Positions 1 to 12,270 of a stretch of DNA of 64,000 nucleotides are shown here, one piece after another. The translations under genes and the position numbers were made by a program. Location: assembly GCA_036924285.1 (NCBI GenBank), contig JAYKYS010000017.1, positions 7,173,501 to 7,237,500 on the forward strand, in the 5' to 3' direction. This DNA is from Asterella californica. Lineage: Eukaryota; Streptophyta; Marchantiopsida; Marchantiales; Aytoniaceae. The notes below the pieces were generated by a model. It saw only the letters and a program-made list of their open reading frames with translations. It did no database searches and was not told the origin of the DNA. Positions within the stretch are counted from its first letter, which is position 1; the number at the start of each line of letters is the position of its first letter.

Positions 1-1330
1 TGTGGTGAGCTTTGTGAGCTCATGCTTGCATTGTCAGTTTTACTCGAAGGTGTATTACAGAGATGGACTGGTGCTTGCTTATCTGTCTAGTATTCACTTC
101 TAATGAGTTCTTGATTTGATGATGATGCCTCCAAGGTTATGGGATGTGAGGTACTTGATGTTGGTCCGTGACGACCTCTCCAACTTTGTAGAAGGATGAG
201 CTATGAGGACGAAGACCACAGAAGAGATATGTAGGTTTGTCTTGGAGATATTATCTATAGATATGGATCTATAGGAAAATTACTTGCAGATAGAGGAGAG
301 TTACGTGGTACAAAAGTGAAAGAGCTCTTTGTCCAACACGGAGTGAAACTCAGACTCACTATGCCATGAATCCAGAGAATATTGGTAAGAGCGAGCGAGG
401 GCATCCATTGATTGTTCAAGCCTTGGTGAAGGCATGCGATGGTAGTATACAGAGTGGTCTAGGTTACTCTCTTTTGCTCTGTGGACTGACAAGACGATTC
501 ATTGCACTACTAATGCATACATAATCAATGAAATGATGCTGGGTCAAAAGTCAGTTATGCTAGTAGAGGAGGACTTTCTTACATGGGCTACTTTATCATG
601 TGAATATGAAATGAATTGTGTACAGCTTCTTGCATTTCATATCAAGCAGTTAGAACATAGAGAGGGGGATCTTCTAGAGGTATAATAGAAGCTGAAAAAA
701 TCTCGTCTCAAGAATAAAGACAGGTTTGACAAGACCCACAAGCTCTCACTAAAATCCATACACGTTGGAGATTGGATTTTGGTGTATGACAATACTCTAG
801 AGAACTAACACTCCACGATTCGGAAATTTTCTAAGAGGTGGTTTGGTCCATATGTTGTCTTAGAAGTATACTGGAATGCTACTTATTCTTTGCATGAGCT
901 TGATGGTACACATTTAATGCTTATTGTCGTCGGGAAGCGTATCAAGTTGTTCAAAAGTAAGGAAGAATCTATTGAGATAACTGGATTTTAGTTAAACCAG
1001 ATCATGGATGCAGATCTTCTACCTGATGAAGACGTTGAAGAGAGCGATGGCAATTTAGAGAGCCATGAGAACTAGTGGAAATGTTGGCACATATCGGAGG
1101 ATGTGCATGTTTGGAATGGAATGAATGGCGTGCTACGAGGCACCTCACACAATGAAACGTGTCTCCAAAAAATGCTCCAGTGTCATTTCCACAAGAAGCT
1201 GCATTTGAGCTTACCAAGTTGGGCAAGAGCTAAGCTAAGGCTGAGATAGACAAGCTACCCCCTAGCTTGAGTTAAAGTATCACATAAAAGAAGAATGAAA
1301 GTACCAGAATGCAGAGCTTGTTGAAGGTTC
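1..1330 (+). mobile_element. Ty3/gypsy retrotransposon remnant, integrase C-terminal part and 3' tail
   Basis: Conceptual translation with stops and frameshifts gives the late integrase region. It has a NPENIGKSERGHP-like stretch near 369-415, the target-site and VEEDFLTWATL-like part near 555-600, and a C-terminal tail with WFGPYVVLE-like and LHELDGT-like motifs near 840-910. The same motifs occur in the copies at 12.6-18.5 kb and, on the other strand, at 58.2-64 kb, so this is one family. Positions 1130-1320 match the reverse complement of 57.9-58.15 kb, which marks the element's 3' non-coding part. The left part is cut by the window edge. No open frame of useful length survives, so it is inactive. 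The family is clear; the exact 3' boundary is not. Confidence 0.8.
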
Positions 1331-2440
1331 CGAAGTTCCTCTTGGTTCGACTCAAAAGCTCTGATCCTTGGCAACTTCGACGTTACTGACATCGTACTCT
1401 AAGAAGATCGCTGAATTCTCTAACGCAATAGACAGCGCACGAGATAGACTTCGTCTGAATGCAATAGTCTTCGTCTGAAATTTCTCTCTTCTTCAAGATA
1501 TTCTCTCTGACTCTAAGAATCGCCGCACTCTCAAAACAGATTTTGAAAAATGAATCGATTCTCTGAGTATATAGTTGGTTCAAACATCCCACACGTGCTG
1601 AAATCGCTTCTCATTCATCGCTACAGGCCTAACAAGGGAGTGCGCAGATCATCTTCGTCCCTTGCGGTTCCTGTCACTCTTCGGTAAGGTAGTCTGTCCT
1701 AACCTAATCTTGAAAAGAGTGAAAGTTAAGTATCGAGCGCACTGACGATGTCAAGAGAATACTTTGTAGACGACAAGAATATTCAAACTGGAACATCCTT
1801 TGGTTTCCTTAGGTCTCTCACACACTACGCTTGATTAGTCTAAAACGTGGTTACCATCTCACGCTACGGTCGACAATAGATCTTTTGGTTCGTTGATCAA
1901 CCGGAGGAGGTCTGAGTCACTCATGTGCATCAAGTGAGACTTAAACTCTCTTTTAGAATGCGTATAGTTCATTAACTATCAAGTACAAAGATCAACCATA
2001 TGCGTAAACTACTCTCATTGAATTAGGAAAACCAATCCATATCCTTGAGAGATCCATTTATCTCTTCTTTTAATAAAGTATCTCAAGATTCATACAAAGA
2101 GATATGTATATTTTGGACCCCTTTTATCTTAATTCAACCCAGAATGAGTTTGCTTTTGCTAAGGGAAGGTTCGGCACAGGAGCGGACACTCTAATCTGCT
2201 CGAAAAAATAAACCACCCCAACAAGAAATATCCCCTATAATATTTAAGTATGAAGTGAATGATATTTTTTCCTTTAAAAAATAATAATTTTGCGTTCTAA
2301 CTAATAACTGATAACTGTTTTGTTGAAAAAATTGCAAATCTCCATCTTTAAATTTGCCATTGAATCATAGTGCTAGCGTACCATCAACAGGTAGCACTGG
2401 CCTTGAACTAATCGGCACAAGAGCGAGAAGATGAAACACC
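1331..2440. other. Non-coding stretch, no gene seen
   Basis: I see no supported coding region. It probably includes the long terminal repeat or flanking sequence of the preceding gypsy remnant, but I could not find a second LTR copy to fix its ends. It becomes AT-rich after about 2220. Confidence 0.4.
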
Positions 2441-2453
2441 ACCGCAGTGGCTC

Positions 2454-2760
2454 TAGTAGAATAGGACCGGTTACTTTCTTCTTAGTGCTCATGATCACGT
2501 CGCGACCAAGTTTGTGAGTTTTGGACTCCGGGAGTAGATTGGTACCGGTTACTTCACGCTCCAGTAGAATAGGATCGGTTGGGAACAGGATCGGTAACTT
2601 TCTTAGTGCTCATGATCACGTCGCGACCAAGTTTGTGAGTTTTGGACTCCGGGAGTAGATTAGTACCGATTACTTCACGCTCTAGTAGAATAGGATCGGA
2701 AACTTTCTTAGTGCTCATGATCACGTCGCGACCACGTTTGTGAGTTTTGGAACCCGAGAG
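2454..2760. repeat. Triple tandem repeat, unit about 110-125 bp
   Basis: Three successive units start near 2454, 2562 and 2684, each opening with AGTAGAATAGGA. Each then contains TTTCTTAGTGCTCATGATCA, the CGTCGCGACCA motif and a GTGAGTTTTGGA stretch. Units two and three differ by small indels and substitutions. Short frames across it are repeat artefacts. Confidence 0.85.
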
Positions 2761-4852
2761 TGAAATTAACTGAAATAAATAGCAATAGGTATGTAACAAA
2801 TTCATGTATATCTGGTTTGTACGTAGATTTCACGAAAATTTCAAATTTCGATATAAGCGCACTATCCTCTATGATATTTCGTTGTAAGAGAATGAAATTT
2901 TCATGGTTGAATCCCACTCATTCCCTCTACAGTTGTAAAAGGGCGCTCCACGAAGAAAGTATCGATGTCGAAGGATTCGTGAGTATTTTTCTTTCGATAT
3001 TTGAATTAGGGCATATGTAGATTACTGCCGCAGTCCTGGGCGGAGTATCGGAATTCTCCTATGACAAAGCTCAAACTATTGCTGCGCACCCGTCGAGTCC
3101 TTGTCATTATCAGCTATCTAGACACGAGTTTCTTGTGCGATCCAGTGGTCTCGCTACAATATACTCAAGTCACTGTCCATCTATAGGTGTAGCAGTTATG
3201 ATGCCACAGTTGCACCTACGGTCGGTGCAACATTTGACATGATCGGATGCAACCGCTGAGACACCAGCACGAGTTGGTGTTCTTTGCGTGCCCAAATTAA
3301 AGACTTCTGAAGCTGATGGTTGTGGCTCAAATACATCTATGTCTGTCGAGCTGGTACTGGTGCTAGAGTAATAATCTTCATAGTCTGGTAAATCAATCAG
3401 ATCTCGTTCCGATATTTTCACTCGCTAGTGCGAGATGATTCTTCGAGTTGGTGGTCTGTTCAGCTTTAAATGGTTGAGTTAACACGAACCTGTCGTGTAG
3501 GATATAACCATGACTCACTACATAATTCATACTGAAAGCGCAATAAATACCTCTGAACATTTTATGTTACGACAATGCACGTATAATCTGATTTCCTTTT
3601 TTTAAACCGAAGCCACATATATAAAATAATTACGTTTATGCCTGCAGCTGCAAGCCACGATGGAACCCGAGAGTTCACAGCAACTCTATTTCGCCTTACT
3701 TAAAACAGTTTCACAGTTGCAATGATCATCCGAAATAGAGTCGTTGCTTTCTGCCTCTGGACAGTATGCAACCAACCAAAGTTGTCTTCTGTCATTTCTG
3801 TTCTTTTCCGGATCCCGGATCTGTCCTGAATTGTGGTATTTGATATGACGTTTTAATTCTCTGTTCATTACCGTTTTAATTCTAACCGTACTGCTATGGG
3901 TTGAACTTGAATTAAGAAACCATTTCAGTTTCGAGCTTGGTGTACGCAATCTCACTTGCATTTAGCCAAAGATATTAATAGAAATAATGGTCATTAAGAA
4001 ATCTATACAGTTCCACATGAAAAACCAATGAAGAAGATAATCTACATGTCCAAATAAAACTAGAAGCTTATTGCTGGTTTAATAGTCCTCGACTCCTAGA
4101 AAAAGATAAACGAGATTCTCCAAAATACAACAAGGATACGTTTACTCATCCTATGGCTCGTATTATCTGTATATCATCATTACGCTCGCAGACCTTCAAG
4201 GCTGCAGGTTACGCTGCTGAAATATTCAGCTTCTTCCTGGTACCACCCTTTGGACTCGTTAGTCACTTGATTCTTGAAAATATGCGTAGTTGTTGTCCGG
4301 ATCCCACATGTGCTCTCCGCTTTGCTCTCTAACATGTACACATCGACTCGGTCTCTGTTAACGAAATCGACCCGTTCAATTTATCTTGATTATGAGTCAT
4401 ATACTCATATTATTGTTCAGCTTGATGTGATTGACTCCGCCAGCACTGTGCGGTTGCTTTCCTAGTTTGCCGAACAAGTACAGCAGCTGCTGTGTTTGAA
4501 CTGTGCTCTGTGAATTTGGGACCACTCGTTTGTCCCGTACGGAACCAGCTGAGGATGACAAATTGAGAAGGTATTAAACCGCAGTGTAGAATGATAGTGA
4601 CCAGGCACATTGGGTGGTGAGCCACTGGACGTTACATTTCTATCTTCACCACCAGGTGACAGATTTAGACTAGTGACAGCAGGAGGTGCAGGTGTGAGTG
4701 GGTAGTTGGTTGCTGTCGCAGGAGTCGCAACATTGAGACCCTTTACGTGCGGTGCTGGCCAAAGAGGTGAAATTGCTTGATCCCTATGGACAACGCTGCC
4801 TTATGCTTCCGAGTCGCCGGGTGATGAAACTAACGATTTGTACCTGAGCAGA

Positions 4853-6784
4853 ATGCCGACATGGGTGGAAGGACCGATCATTGTTGGAGCAGGGCCATCG
4901 GGAATGGCCACTGCAGCTTGTCTGAAGGAAAAAGATGTGCCGAACATTGTGCTGGAGAAGGCAGACTGTATAGGTTCGCTCTGGAAGCATAGGACTTATG
5001 ATCGCGTACATCTTCACATTCCGAAGGAGTACTGCGAGCTTCCCCTGAGGCCTTTCCCCGCGTCGTACCCAACTTACCCCAATAAGCAACAGTTTCTTCA
5101 CTATGTGGAAGAATATGCAAGGCATTTTAAAATTGTGCCGTTATACTGCACAGAGGTGCTAAGTGCTCAGTATGACGAAACCGCTGAGATTTGGCGGGTC
5201 ATAACAGCAACTACAGGCAAGTTATGCAGCAACAAAAGAGAGGAATATATTTCCCGCTGGTTAATTGTGGCTTCAGGAGAGAATGCGGAAATTGTAATGC
5301 CCAAGATCCCTGGCATGAGAGAGTATCACGGAGATATTACTCATTCGAGCGCCTACAAGAATGGTTCCGAATATGTAGGAAAGAATGTGCTCGTCGTGGG
5401 CTGCGGAAATTCAGGGATGGAGATATCTCTGGACCTATTGGACTTTAATGTTAAACCATCGATTGTTGTCCGCGGACCGGTAATGAATCTTCTCCGCTGC
5501 TTACTCCCATTCATGAACACTGACATGTACAGTACCATAAATATAAGTGTCGATTCCTGCATTGTCTCATACGGTTGAACTTAAGCAGCTGCAGCTAAGT
5601 CGTCTTCGTTTCTTTATGGGATCTTCTGTCTCTTTACTTAGGTAAAGCTGAAGATTATAGCGGTGGTTTCACAGTAGTTTACAATTTTGCAGTGAGCTCA
5701 ACTGTGCTTAATTTTCGCGGAGGTTGTACATCCAAGGGGTCGCACCACCCTCTCACTGGTACCCTGTCTCAGACTAGTACTAGTGCTGTCCGGAATTTTC
5801 CATGGTTCTAATGTCGATATGTGCGCTAAAAGCAGTACTCCATTCGATGAATCGTTCTCCTGTGACGGATCCAGTGTCTCGTTCAGGTCCGCATACTGCC
5901 AAGACATATATTCGGTACTTCGACTTTCACCGTCGGAATGAAACTGATGAAGACTCTCCCTGCTGTGCCCCATTTCAGGTCCACTTACTGCCAAGAGATA
6001 TATTCGGTATTTCGACTTTCACAGTCGGAATGAAACTGATGAAGACTCTCCCTGTGCGGCTAACTGACTGGCTGTTGCTTTCTTGCGCCTGGCTGGTATT
6101 GGGCAATGTGGCGAAGTATGGATTCAACCGACCGAAAGAAGGTCCCATGGAGTTTAAAGAGAAGGTCGGGAAGACCCCCATTCTGGACGTTGGTACTCTC
6201 AACAAGATCAAGAGCGGTCATATCAAGGTGAAATGTGTATTCCATTCCTAAACACCTCAAGATCTCATGCGGAACTGCTTGTACGTTTCCCCTTAGACTG
6301 ATGGATTTCCTGCGCATTTTGGGTACAGGTAGTTCCTGGAATTGTTTCGTTAACGAATAATGGAGTTCGTTTTGAAGATGGGCAAACGGACTCTTACGAC
6401 GCGATCATTCTAGCCACAGGATACCGAAGCAACGTCTGTAGATGGCTCAAGGTAAGAGAATAATGCATTCCGACCGCCCACCAACTGCAACGTCCACATC
6501 TGCCTGCCTATCTTTCGGCAACTGTTTCTGAAGGATGAAATCTATCCGGCATGTGTTCATCGTTTTTCACCATTAATACTCCCCGATTTTCGACATCGCT
6601 GCAGGGGGAGCAGAAATTCTTTGCGGATGATGGTTTCCCTAAGCGACCATCTACAACCGGATGGAAAGGCGAGCACGGTTTGTATGTTGTGGGTTTCGGA
6701 AGGAAAGGTTTGCTGGGAGCTTCTATGGATGCGCGCAACATCGCCGAGGATATCAGGAAAGTTTATACTTCGAACTTGTTTTGA
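4853..6784 (+). CDS. YUC: YUCCA-type flavin monooxygenase (indole-3-pyruvate monooxygenase), four exons
   Basis: YUCCA enzymes oxidatively decarboxylate indole-3-pyruvate to indole-3-acetic acid with FAD and NADPH, the last step of the main auxin pathway. I read exons 4853-5479, 5979-6227, 6329-6451 and 6605-6784. All joins are phase 0 with GT-AG borders, giving about 392 residues, near the usual 380-430. Visible motifs are the FAD site GAGPSG (residues 12-17), the flavin monooxygenase signature YHGDITHSSAY (158-168), the NADPH site GCGNSG (183-188) and ATGYRSN (about 322). Conserved end blocks are WKGEHGLYVVGF and LLGASMDARNIAEDI. The ATG at 4853 is the first in frame after an upstream TGA; the ATG at 4788 is out of frame. 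Intron 1 ends in a duplicated acceptor (5887 or 5979), and only the downstream one keeps frame. No stop or frameshift is seen, so it is probably functional. Confidence 0.94.
5883..6054. repeat. 92-bp tandem duplication over the YUCCA exon 2 acceptor
   Basis: About 80 bp beginning TTCAGGTCC occurs at 5883 and again at 5975, offset 92 bp. Each copy carries an AG acceptor followed by the start of exon 2 (residues like V-x-x-LPR-x-IFG). 92 is not a multiple of three. Splicing to the first acceptor therefore runs out of frame, while the second gives the full YUCCA reading frame. The copies differ at a few bases. Confidence 0.9.
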
Positions 6785-6984
6785 AAAGCTCAATCGTCAG
6801 ATCCGTGGTAGATTTCCGGACAACTGAAGTGCTCTAAAGTTATTGCAGATTTGATGGCTCCAAACATAAATATAATGACTTGTAATATCTCGGCGTTGCT
6901 TGCTGTCAATGGTCCTCATGAAAATTCTCATGTCTGTTAAATGTATCAAGTGCGCTCTATTATAATTAACGGAAACCAAAAGCT

Positions 6985-9600
6985 TAGATTATCGACCTTT
7001 GAGGTCCTTCACATCCGTTATATCATTCCAAGATATACGAAATGGTGAGGTTTTATGTCTCCCACGAGATAAAGCTACGCACAAGTTTTAGTAACCTTGG
7101 GTGTTGAGGGGTCTATCATAGTGAGACAACCAATTGGTTGTATTGCAATACAACACAAAGTATAGAAGAGACCAAACAGCGCAAAGTGCAATAACATATA
7201 CGATACAATCCGGGGGTAAATTCCAAAACCCTTGTATTATTGTCCATTCGTAGTTGCCTAGCCAGCATGCATATTTGTTTGTTGGTTTAAGGTTACATAA
7301 CGTGTAGAAAAGAATCTCGTTCTAAAACGTGTGATCCTATGGGACATCTGAAGCTTACAACATCGTGGCAACAAGAAATCATACACACAGCTCTGTAAAT
7401 TTGACCATCCAGAATCCATTTTCTATTGAAAAGAGCAGTGCAAACTTTATCATGGAAGTGCTATTCTCAAACTGAAATTGCACTGCTGAAGCTAAATCGT
7501 CATGATTATTACAAGAGTTTTGAGAGAGAATTGTGTGTCGAACGTAGGTCAAGGGCAAGAAAACAACACATGCGGTAGAGGTATAGTACATGCAGTCGAG
7601 CTCTGCATTCTGTTGTTAATACTAGTTTGAAGGTTGCAAGCGATACATTTCTACTTTCGGTTTTCACTTAACGCCCAATGGTTGATTTCAAACGATTTCT
7701 TCTAGAGATACAGAGAAGCTTGAACTTGGAGTTGTGTACGCTAGAACAAGAATTCACTTTTGACAACTCGTGGAATAACAAACACTTGTTTGACCTCCAA
7801 CAAAATCTATATAAATATTAATTTGGTAGTTAAACTTTGGAATGCATCTCGAAGTTCAACTGGGAACTAATAGTCAACTTGGTTTCTTTACTTAAATGAG
7901 ACTTTCCAGACTAAAGTGACACATTTGGATGCACTTTTTAGGACATTTGGGGAACGGTTTTTACACATTTGAATGATAATCTTGAGACATTGACATATTT
8001 GAGATGTTTAGAGGTCGACAAATATGACATTTAGATGGTAGTTTTGAGACACCATGTAAACTTTCCCGCGTGAGAAGTGCATCTAACTTTGGGATGCATC
8101 CCGAAATTGATGACATGTAGTTCATAATATATATCTTCATTTGTACCCAACTTCTCATGTGAATGTCTATTAACAACGAAATTGGTATGGTAGAAAATTA
8201 TTTTTTCAGAGTTTCCTTTCAAGATACTTGCATCCAACTTCGAGATGCATCCCGAGGTTGCCCTCTTGTCTCTAACTAGCATTCTCATAATTAGTTGCTC
8301 ATAACTTCTCACTAGAATGTCGATTGAGGACAAAAAATTATCAAGTCGATAAGCATTTGCAATGAGCTTTGTTCCTTCTCCTTTTTGTGATTGCTGACAA
8401 TCTTCAGGTCGTCGATCTCTGGAAGTATATATGAGAGGGACTCGATGACGAGACGAGTGAGGACGAGTCACTCGATCTCATAGTTCGGCGGGTGAACTCT
8501 AGGAGTATGAGGTGATGGCTGGGCCAGTACCAAGGTGCGTTCCGGTCTAGACCTAGAAATCATCTAAGACATCATTTTGCTAAAAGAAGAATCTTGCCCA
8601 CCAGCTCTTGTCTTCTTCAGTGAAATATGTATTTCTTTCCTCCAAGGCCTTACTGTAACTTTCTAGTATTTTTTAACCAGCATGTTCATCCGAAAGTCGT
8701 ATAGCCTTAAGAGCAATAAGTGATGCTTCCAAATCGTACCTTCTAGCACATAGTTGACAAAATTTCACTAGAGCCTCTCCAATCTTGAGAAGTAGATAAT
8801 CTTTTGACCCACAAGTCTGATCTCCACTAGAACAATATGTGTCCACTACAACTGTCAGTTATAACTCTTCCGGATCATTTTAGACATTTATAACTAGTAA
8901 TGATTCTTACTGGACTTTTCGTAATAGACAGTGAGTCATAAATATCCAACGTGGCTCTTAGTCCTCTTGAATAGGACTGCCTAGTCATAAAACCATGATG
9001 ACGTGACTTTCTACTAAACAAGTTGTGATGTGTGATGTGGTAGTTTATGTCGAAAGCCATGTAGGACGATATGGCGCAATATACTCACATAACACGTGAC
9101 ATATTTTTGTGCAAGCCACGTATCACACAGTTATAACATACTTGTATGTGTCACGTGTTGCAAGTGGATCAGTAGATGAGACGAAGTTCATTTTTATGGG
9201 GATCAGTAGATGAGACGAAGTTCATTTTTAGAGGTCCAGATCTGAAACCCACGTTTTTGACAAAAAATGGTGACTCATATCTCATATTCAAAATAACTCA
9301 ATCCAAGAATAATTTCTTACATGAGAGATAAGTTGGTTGAGTAATCTCTCTACTTATAACTACAAACAGACATGAACATGATCAAATCATCATATGAGGT
9401 CCACTAAATTGAACTCAGAAATAGATTGATCAAACTTGGCCGAAGTAGTCAAAGAGTTGACAATTTCTTATTTGATTTAAGAAACGAACTCTTACAGCGT
9501 GAGCATGCATGTAAAGGAGTACTTCAACTAAGAATCTTGGACTGAAGTGTGTACTTATCAGCATTTTGGAAGACCCATATCATGCTCGTCATGAGTAATT
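6985..9600. other. No gene; palindromic motifs and a short tandem duplication
   Basis: The YUCCA 3' flank runs to about 7496; the rest has no supported coding sequence. An imperfect palindrome built around GATGCATC recurs near 7838-7858, 8088-8108 and 8240-8260. A 34-bp unit beginning GATCAGTAGATGAGACGAAG is tandemly duplicated at 9167 and 9201. Frames such as the one on the - strand at 8031-8471 have no recognisable domain and look like chance openings in an old repeat. Confidence 0.5.
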
Positions 9601-9639
9601 CAGATTCACAACAGCCGCTCTCGCGGCTTTCATTTGAGA

Positions 9640-10170
9640 AGCTTTTGTTTGTCCTTCAGAGGAGATCGAGTATTTGAAAAGAGATTCCCAATTCTTCTTT
9701 TCTGTATCGGGAGGACAAGGAGCATCTTGCTTTCTCTCACCAAGTTCTCCTATATTTTTTTCAACTTATTTCTCTCGCATTTCAATATCTGTTGGATCTT
9801 CTTCTTGGAAAAAGTATCACACAAGTTCTGTCTTATATACTCGTACTTCTCATCCATACTTCTCCTTAAACTGGACACTGATGCAGCAGAGTGTTTGACT
9901 ACCTCAACAACTCCCAAGTCCAAATATCTTAACGTAGAAACCTTTAAAACATTGACCCACTCAAGTTTACCAGAATCTGCTCGTGTGACACATCCATCTT
10001 CATCCACTTCAACTGAATGTGACTTCAGACCTTGTTGCTTTCTTGCTTCGTGTTCAGGTTCTCATTTTTCTCTCAAAGCTCGTCGTCTCATCCTATCCTC
10101 TGCAAGATTCACAGAATCTACATGCAGAAGAGAAGTTGTTAGTATTATGCTCATTTTGTCTAAGTAGTCT
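9640..10170 (-). pseudogene. Decayed coding relic of unknown function
   Basis: The - strand stays open in one frame over about 500 bp apart from single TGA and TAG codons. It reads as a polar, charged protein segment (for example EDRMRRRALREK, then MDEKYEYIRQNLCDTF and KKKIQQILKCERNK). The composition suggests a partly helical protein. No domain is recognisable. It may be a piece of an old transposable element or a dead host gene. Confidence 0.35.
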
Positions 10171-11395
10171 GCATGAATCTATTGAATAGGTTTTACACGA
10201 ATATCGTTGACTCAGCTAGAAAGTGATATCTAAGTTTCTGCAGAAGCAGATCAACCGACTATAAAGCATGAATAGAACTTGAATTACTGAAGTTTAGAGT
10301 TTCAGAAAGTCTTACGTGGTTCAGATTTAGGAAGAGCATTTTGACTCGCTGACCTTTGTGTAATAGTTTTGGTGGTCCTCCAGGTTCTCCTGGAGTCCAT
10401 GAGTCTAAAGGTCCCATATGAACCCGTGTTCTACTATCTGTCATTTGAGGCACTATTGGAGGTCCCATGTTTGATGTAGACCCTATCCACCCCCACATCC
10501 AAGGATTGGAGGAACTAGGTGGTCCATAGTAACGTTGAGATGCCTATGACCTTATGAAAAGATGCAAGAATATGCAATCTGAGACCACATATTTACGACG
10601 TACTGAAAAAGCACTTCACAAGGCACAATCTTGCTTGGATGTGAGCATAGCTTAACAATGCAGAGAGTAAAAACTGAAGAATTCCAACTCATCGGATGCC
10701 TTTGAACTAGATTTCGTATTCAATATCAGAAATCTAGGTGCAAACTCCTGTCTTTGTTAATGGTAGATCATCGAGCTTGGAATAAAACTATCGATATTAG
10801 AAAAATAGTTTGATGTGACACACTGCCTTGTGATCACGTCTGTGGTTGAATGGTGTAAGTCAAAGGAGGATTTTTTAAAACATTCTAAGGTTTTGCTTCA
10901 GAGTTGCTCCAGTTATGGAGCATTCGTTGTGGTGCATCATCACCCCTATGCGATGGATCTCCAGTTGTGTGGTTTCTTTGGATATCGTTACACAAGCTTG
11001 AAAGAATGTTAAGTCCATTTGCGTCACCGTCTAAGAAATCACCATCCGAAGTATATTCATACATGATTTAATCGCTCTAGCACGCAAGTGTGTGTGAACC
11101 GGTGAACAGTCTATTGTCTCCCCACATCAAACTTGTTTACTTGAAGTCCTCACATGGACCTGATCTTGTAAACTTAACTACAGAAACCACATCGTTAGAT
11201 ATTATAGACAAGATCCAAGAATATGAAATGTCAATGTGAAGAATGCGAAGAAGAAACAGGAACATAACAAGAAACATGAAGAAAGCGAGCAAACTTCACG
11301 TTAGTCAAAGAAACTGACGCACGAACCAGAACTTATAGATCCTTGAAGCTAAGGTTCAAAATTAAAGAAGCTTCAACACGTCTTCTCTCTATGAT
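10171..11395. other. No supported gene
   Basis: The + strand frame at 10815-11012 (65 codons) is the only modest opening. It has no recognisable motif and no splice partner I can defend. The rest is degenerate sequence typical of old repeats. Confidence 0.35.
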
Positions 11396-11426
11396 GTTAC
11401 GTGCTCTTTAAGAAAGAGCACGTAAC
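11396..11426. repeat. Perfect hairpin, 14-bp arms, 3-nt loop
   Basis: GTTACGTGCTCTTT at 11396-11409 is followed by the loop AAG and the exact reverse complement at 11413-11426. No coding context. Confidence 0.85.
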
Positions 11427-11504
11427 TCGTAAGAAAGTGGTGAAACAGCTTCGCTGGTCTTGTCTTCCTGATTCACCTCATGACTATCGAAGTCATTGAT
11501 TGAT

Positions 11505-12270
11505 CCGACATTACTACATAAGATGCGTGAGCTTCACCTGAAGGTAATAAAATAATGAGACAAAAGTTGACAATCAAACGTGTCATTGAAACTAACACTC
11601 ATTCTATTTTGTTTTCATGAACTACTCTCTCAATGCTAAGCTTCTTCTGCACTGCAAGTTTCTTTATACTTTTTGACATCATGATTGATGGTGAGTAATG
11701 TCTACTGCGTGATGTTGTGAAATGAGCTCAACTTCGCCGCCATACCTCACTTACTTGATCCGCTCGAGGGCTGACACACGACAAAGTTTGAGAGAGAAAT
11801 GAGATCATGTTCACCGCTCATATCTAACTTATGCGGCTCGCTTGAAGGTTGACATGACAGAAAGTTTGAAACTTTAAATTTATCGAAATCTAGCAACTGA
11901 TCACGACTATCACCACTTCTGAAGTCCATCGAATGATTCAACATTACTAGCTTGTGTGAGCTTCACCCAAAGGTGATAAAATAACGAGACAAAAATTGAC
12001 AATAATGCATCACTAAAACTAACACTGTTTGTATTTTTGCTTTGAACTACTCTCTCGATGCTAAGCTTCTTGGGTCCTTTTACGTGTTTTGGCATCAAGT
12101 TCGATGGTGAGCATTTTCTATCATGCGATGTTTTGAAATGAGTCAAAATTGATCTCTATACCTCGTAAACTCGAGTTGCTCGAGGACTGATAAGATACAA
12201 AGTTTGAAAGTGAAAGAGTTCATGTTCAGCAGTTGAAGATTGTCATGATACAAATTTTGAAGCTTTGATA
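11505..12270. repeat. Diverged tandem duplication, period about 430 bp
   Basis: Two copies begin near 11511 and 11940. They share in the same order GACATTACTA/AACATTACTA, GTGAGCTTCACC, AATAATGAGACAAAA/AATAACGAGACAAAA, AACTACTCTCTC, ATGCTAAGCTTCTT, a TGATGGTGAG or CGATGGTGAG stretch, and a GCTCGAGG motif. A partial third phase is visible before 11505 and after 12226. No coding function is apparent. Confidence 0.75.

Larger units (their letters stand above)
3230..7496. repeat. Segmental duplication copy A (YUCCA block)
   Basis: This block recurs in the same orientation at about 48710-51592. Shared landmarks are the ACACCAGCACG motif (3260 and 48734), the CTGCAGCTGCAAGCCACG motif (3644 and 49403), the whole region upstream of the YUCCA start, both ends of the YUCCA coding sequence and the 3' flank up to about 7496. 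By eye, identity is high from the gene's upstream region onward and lower before about 3640. Beyond 7496 the copies diverge abruptly. Copy A keeps the complete gene. Confidence 0.88.

Noticed and set aside
2554..2805. 83-codon frame on the - strand
   Set aside because: It only repeats the same SKTHK.GRDVIMSTKKV pattern because the DNA there is a triple tandem repeat.
4410..4625. Frame on the - strand upstream of YUCCA, also open in the second copy at 50071-50307
   Set aside because: The two versions differ at many residues with no sign of silent-site bias, and the DNA is duplicated promoter sequence. A shared open frame is explained by recent duplication.
4788..4825. Upstream ATG as the YUCCA start
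   Set aside because: It is out of frame with the YUCCA reading and meets a stop after about 12 codons; the in-frame start is at 4853.
8031..8471. 146-codon frame on the - strand
   Set aside because: No domain, unusual composition, and it covers the recurring GATGCATC palindrome region, so it is probably a chance opening.
9634..10167. 177-codon frame on the + strand
   Set aside because: The opposite strand reads as a more protein-like, charged segment; the + frame is a hydrophobic serine/phenylalanine-rich shadow with a non-ATG-like context and no motif.
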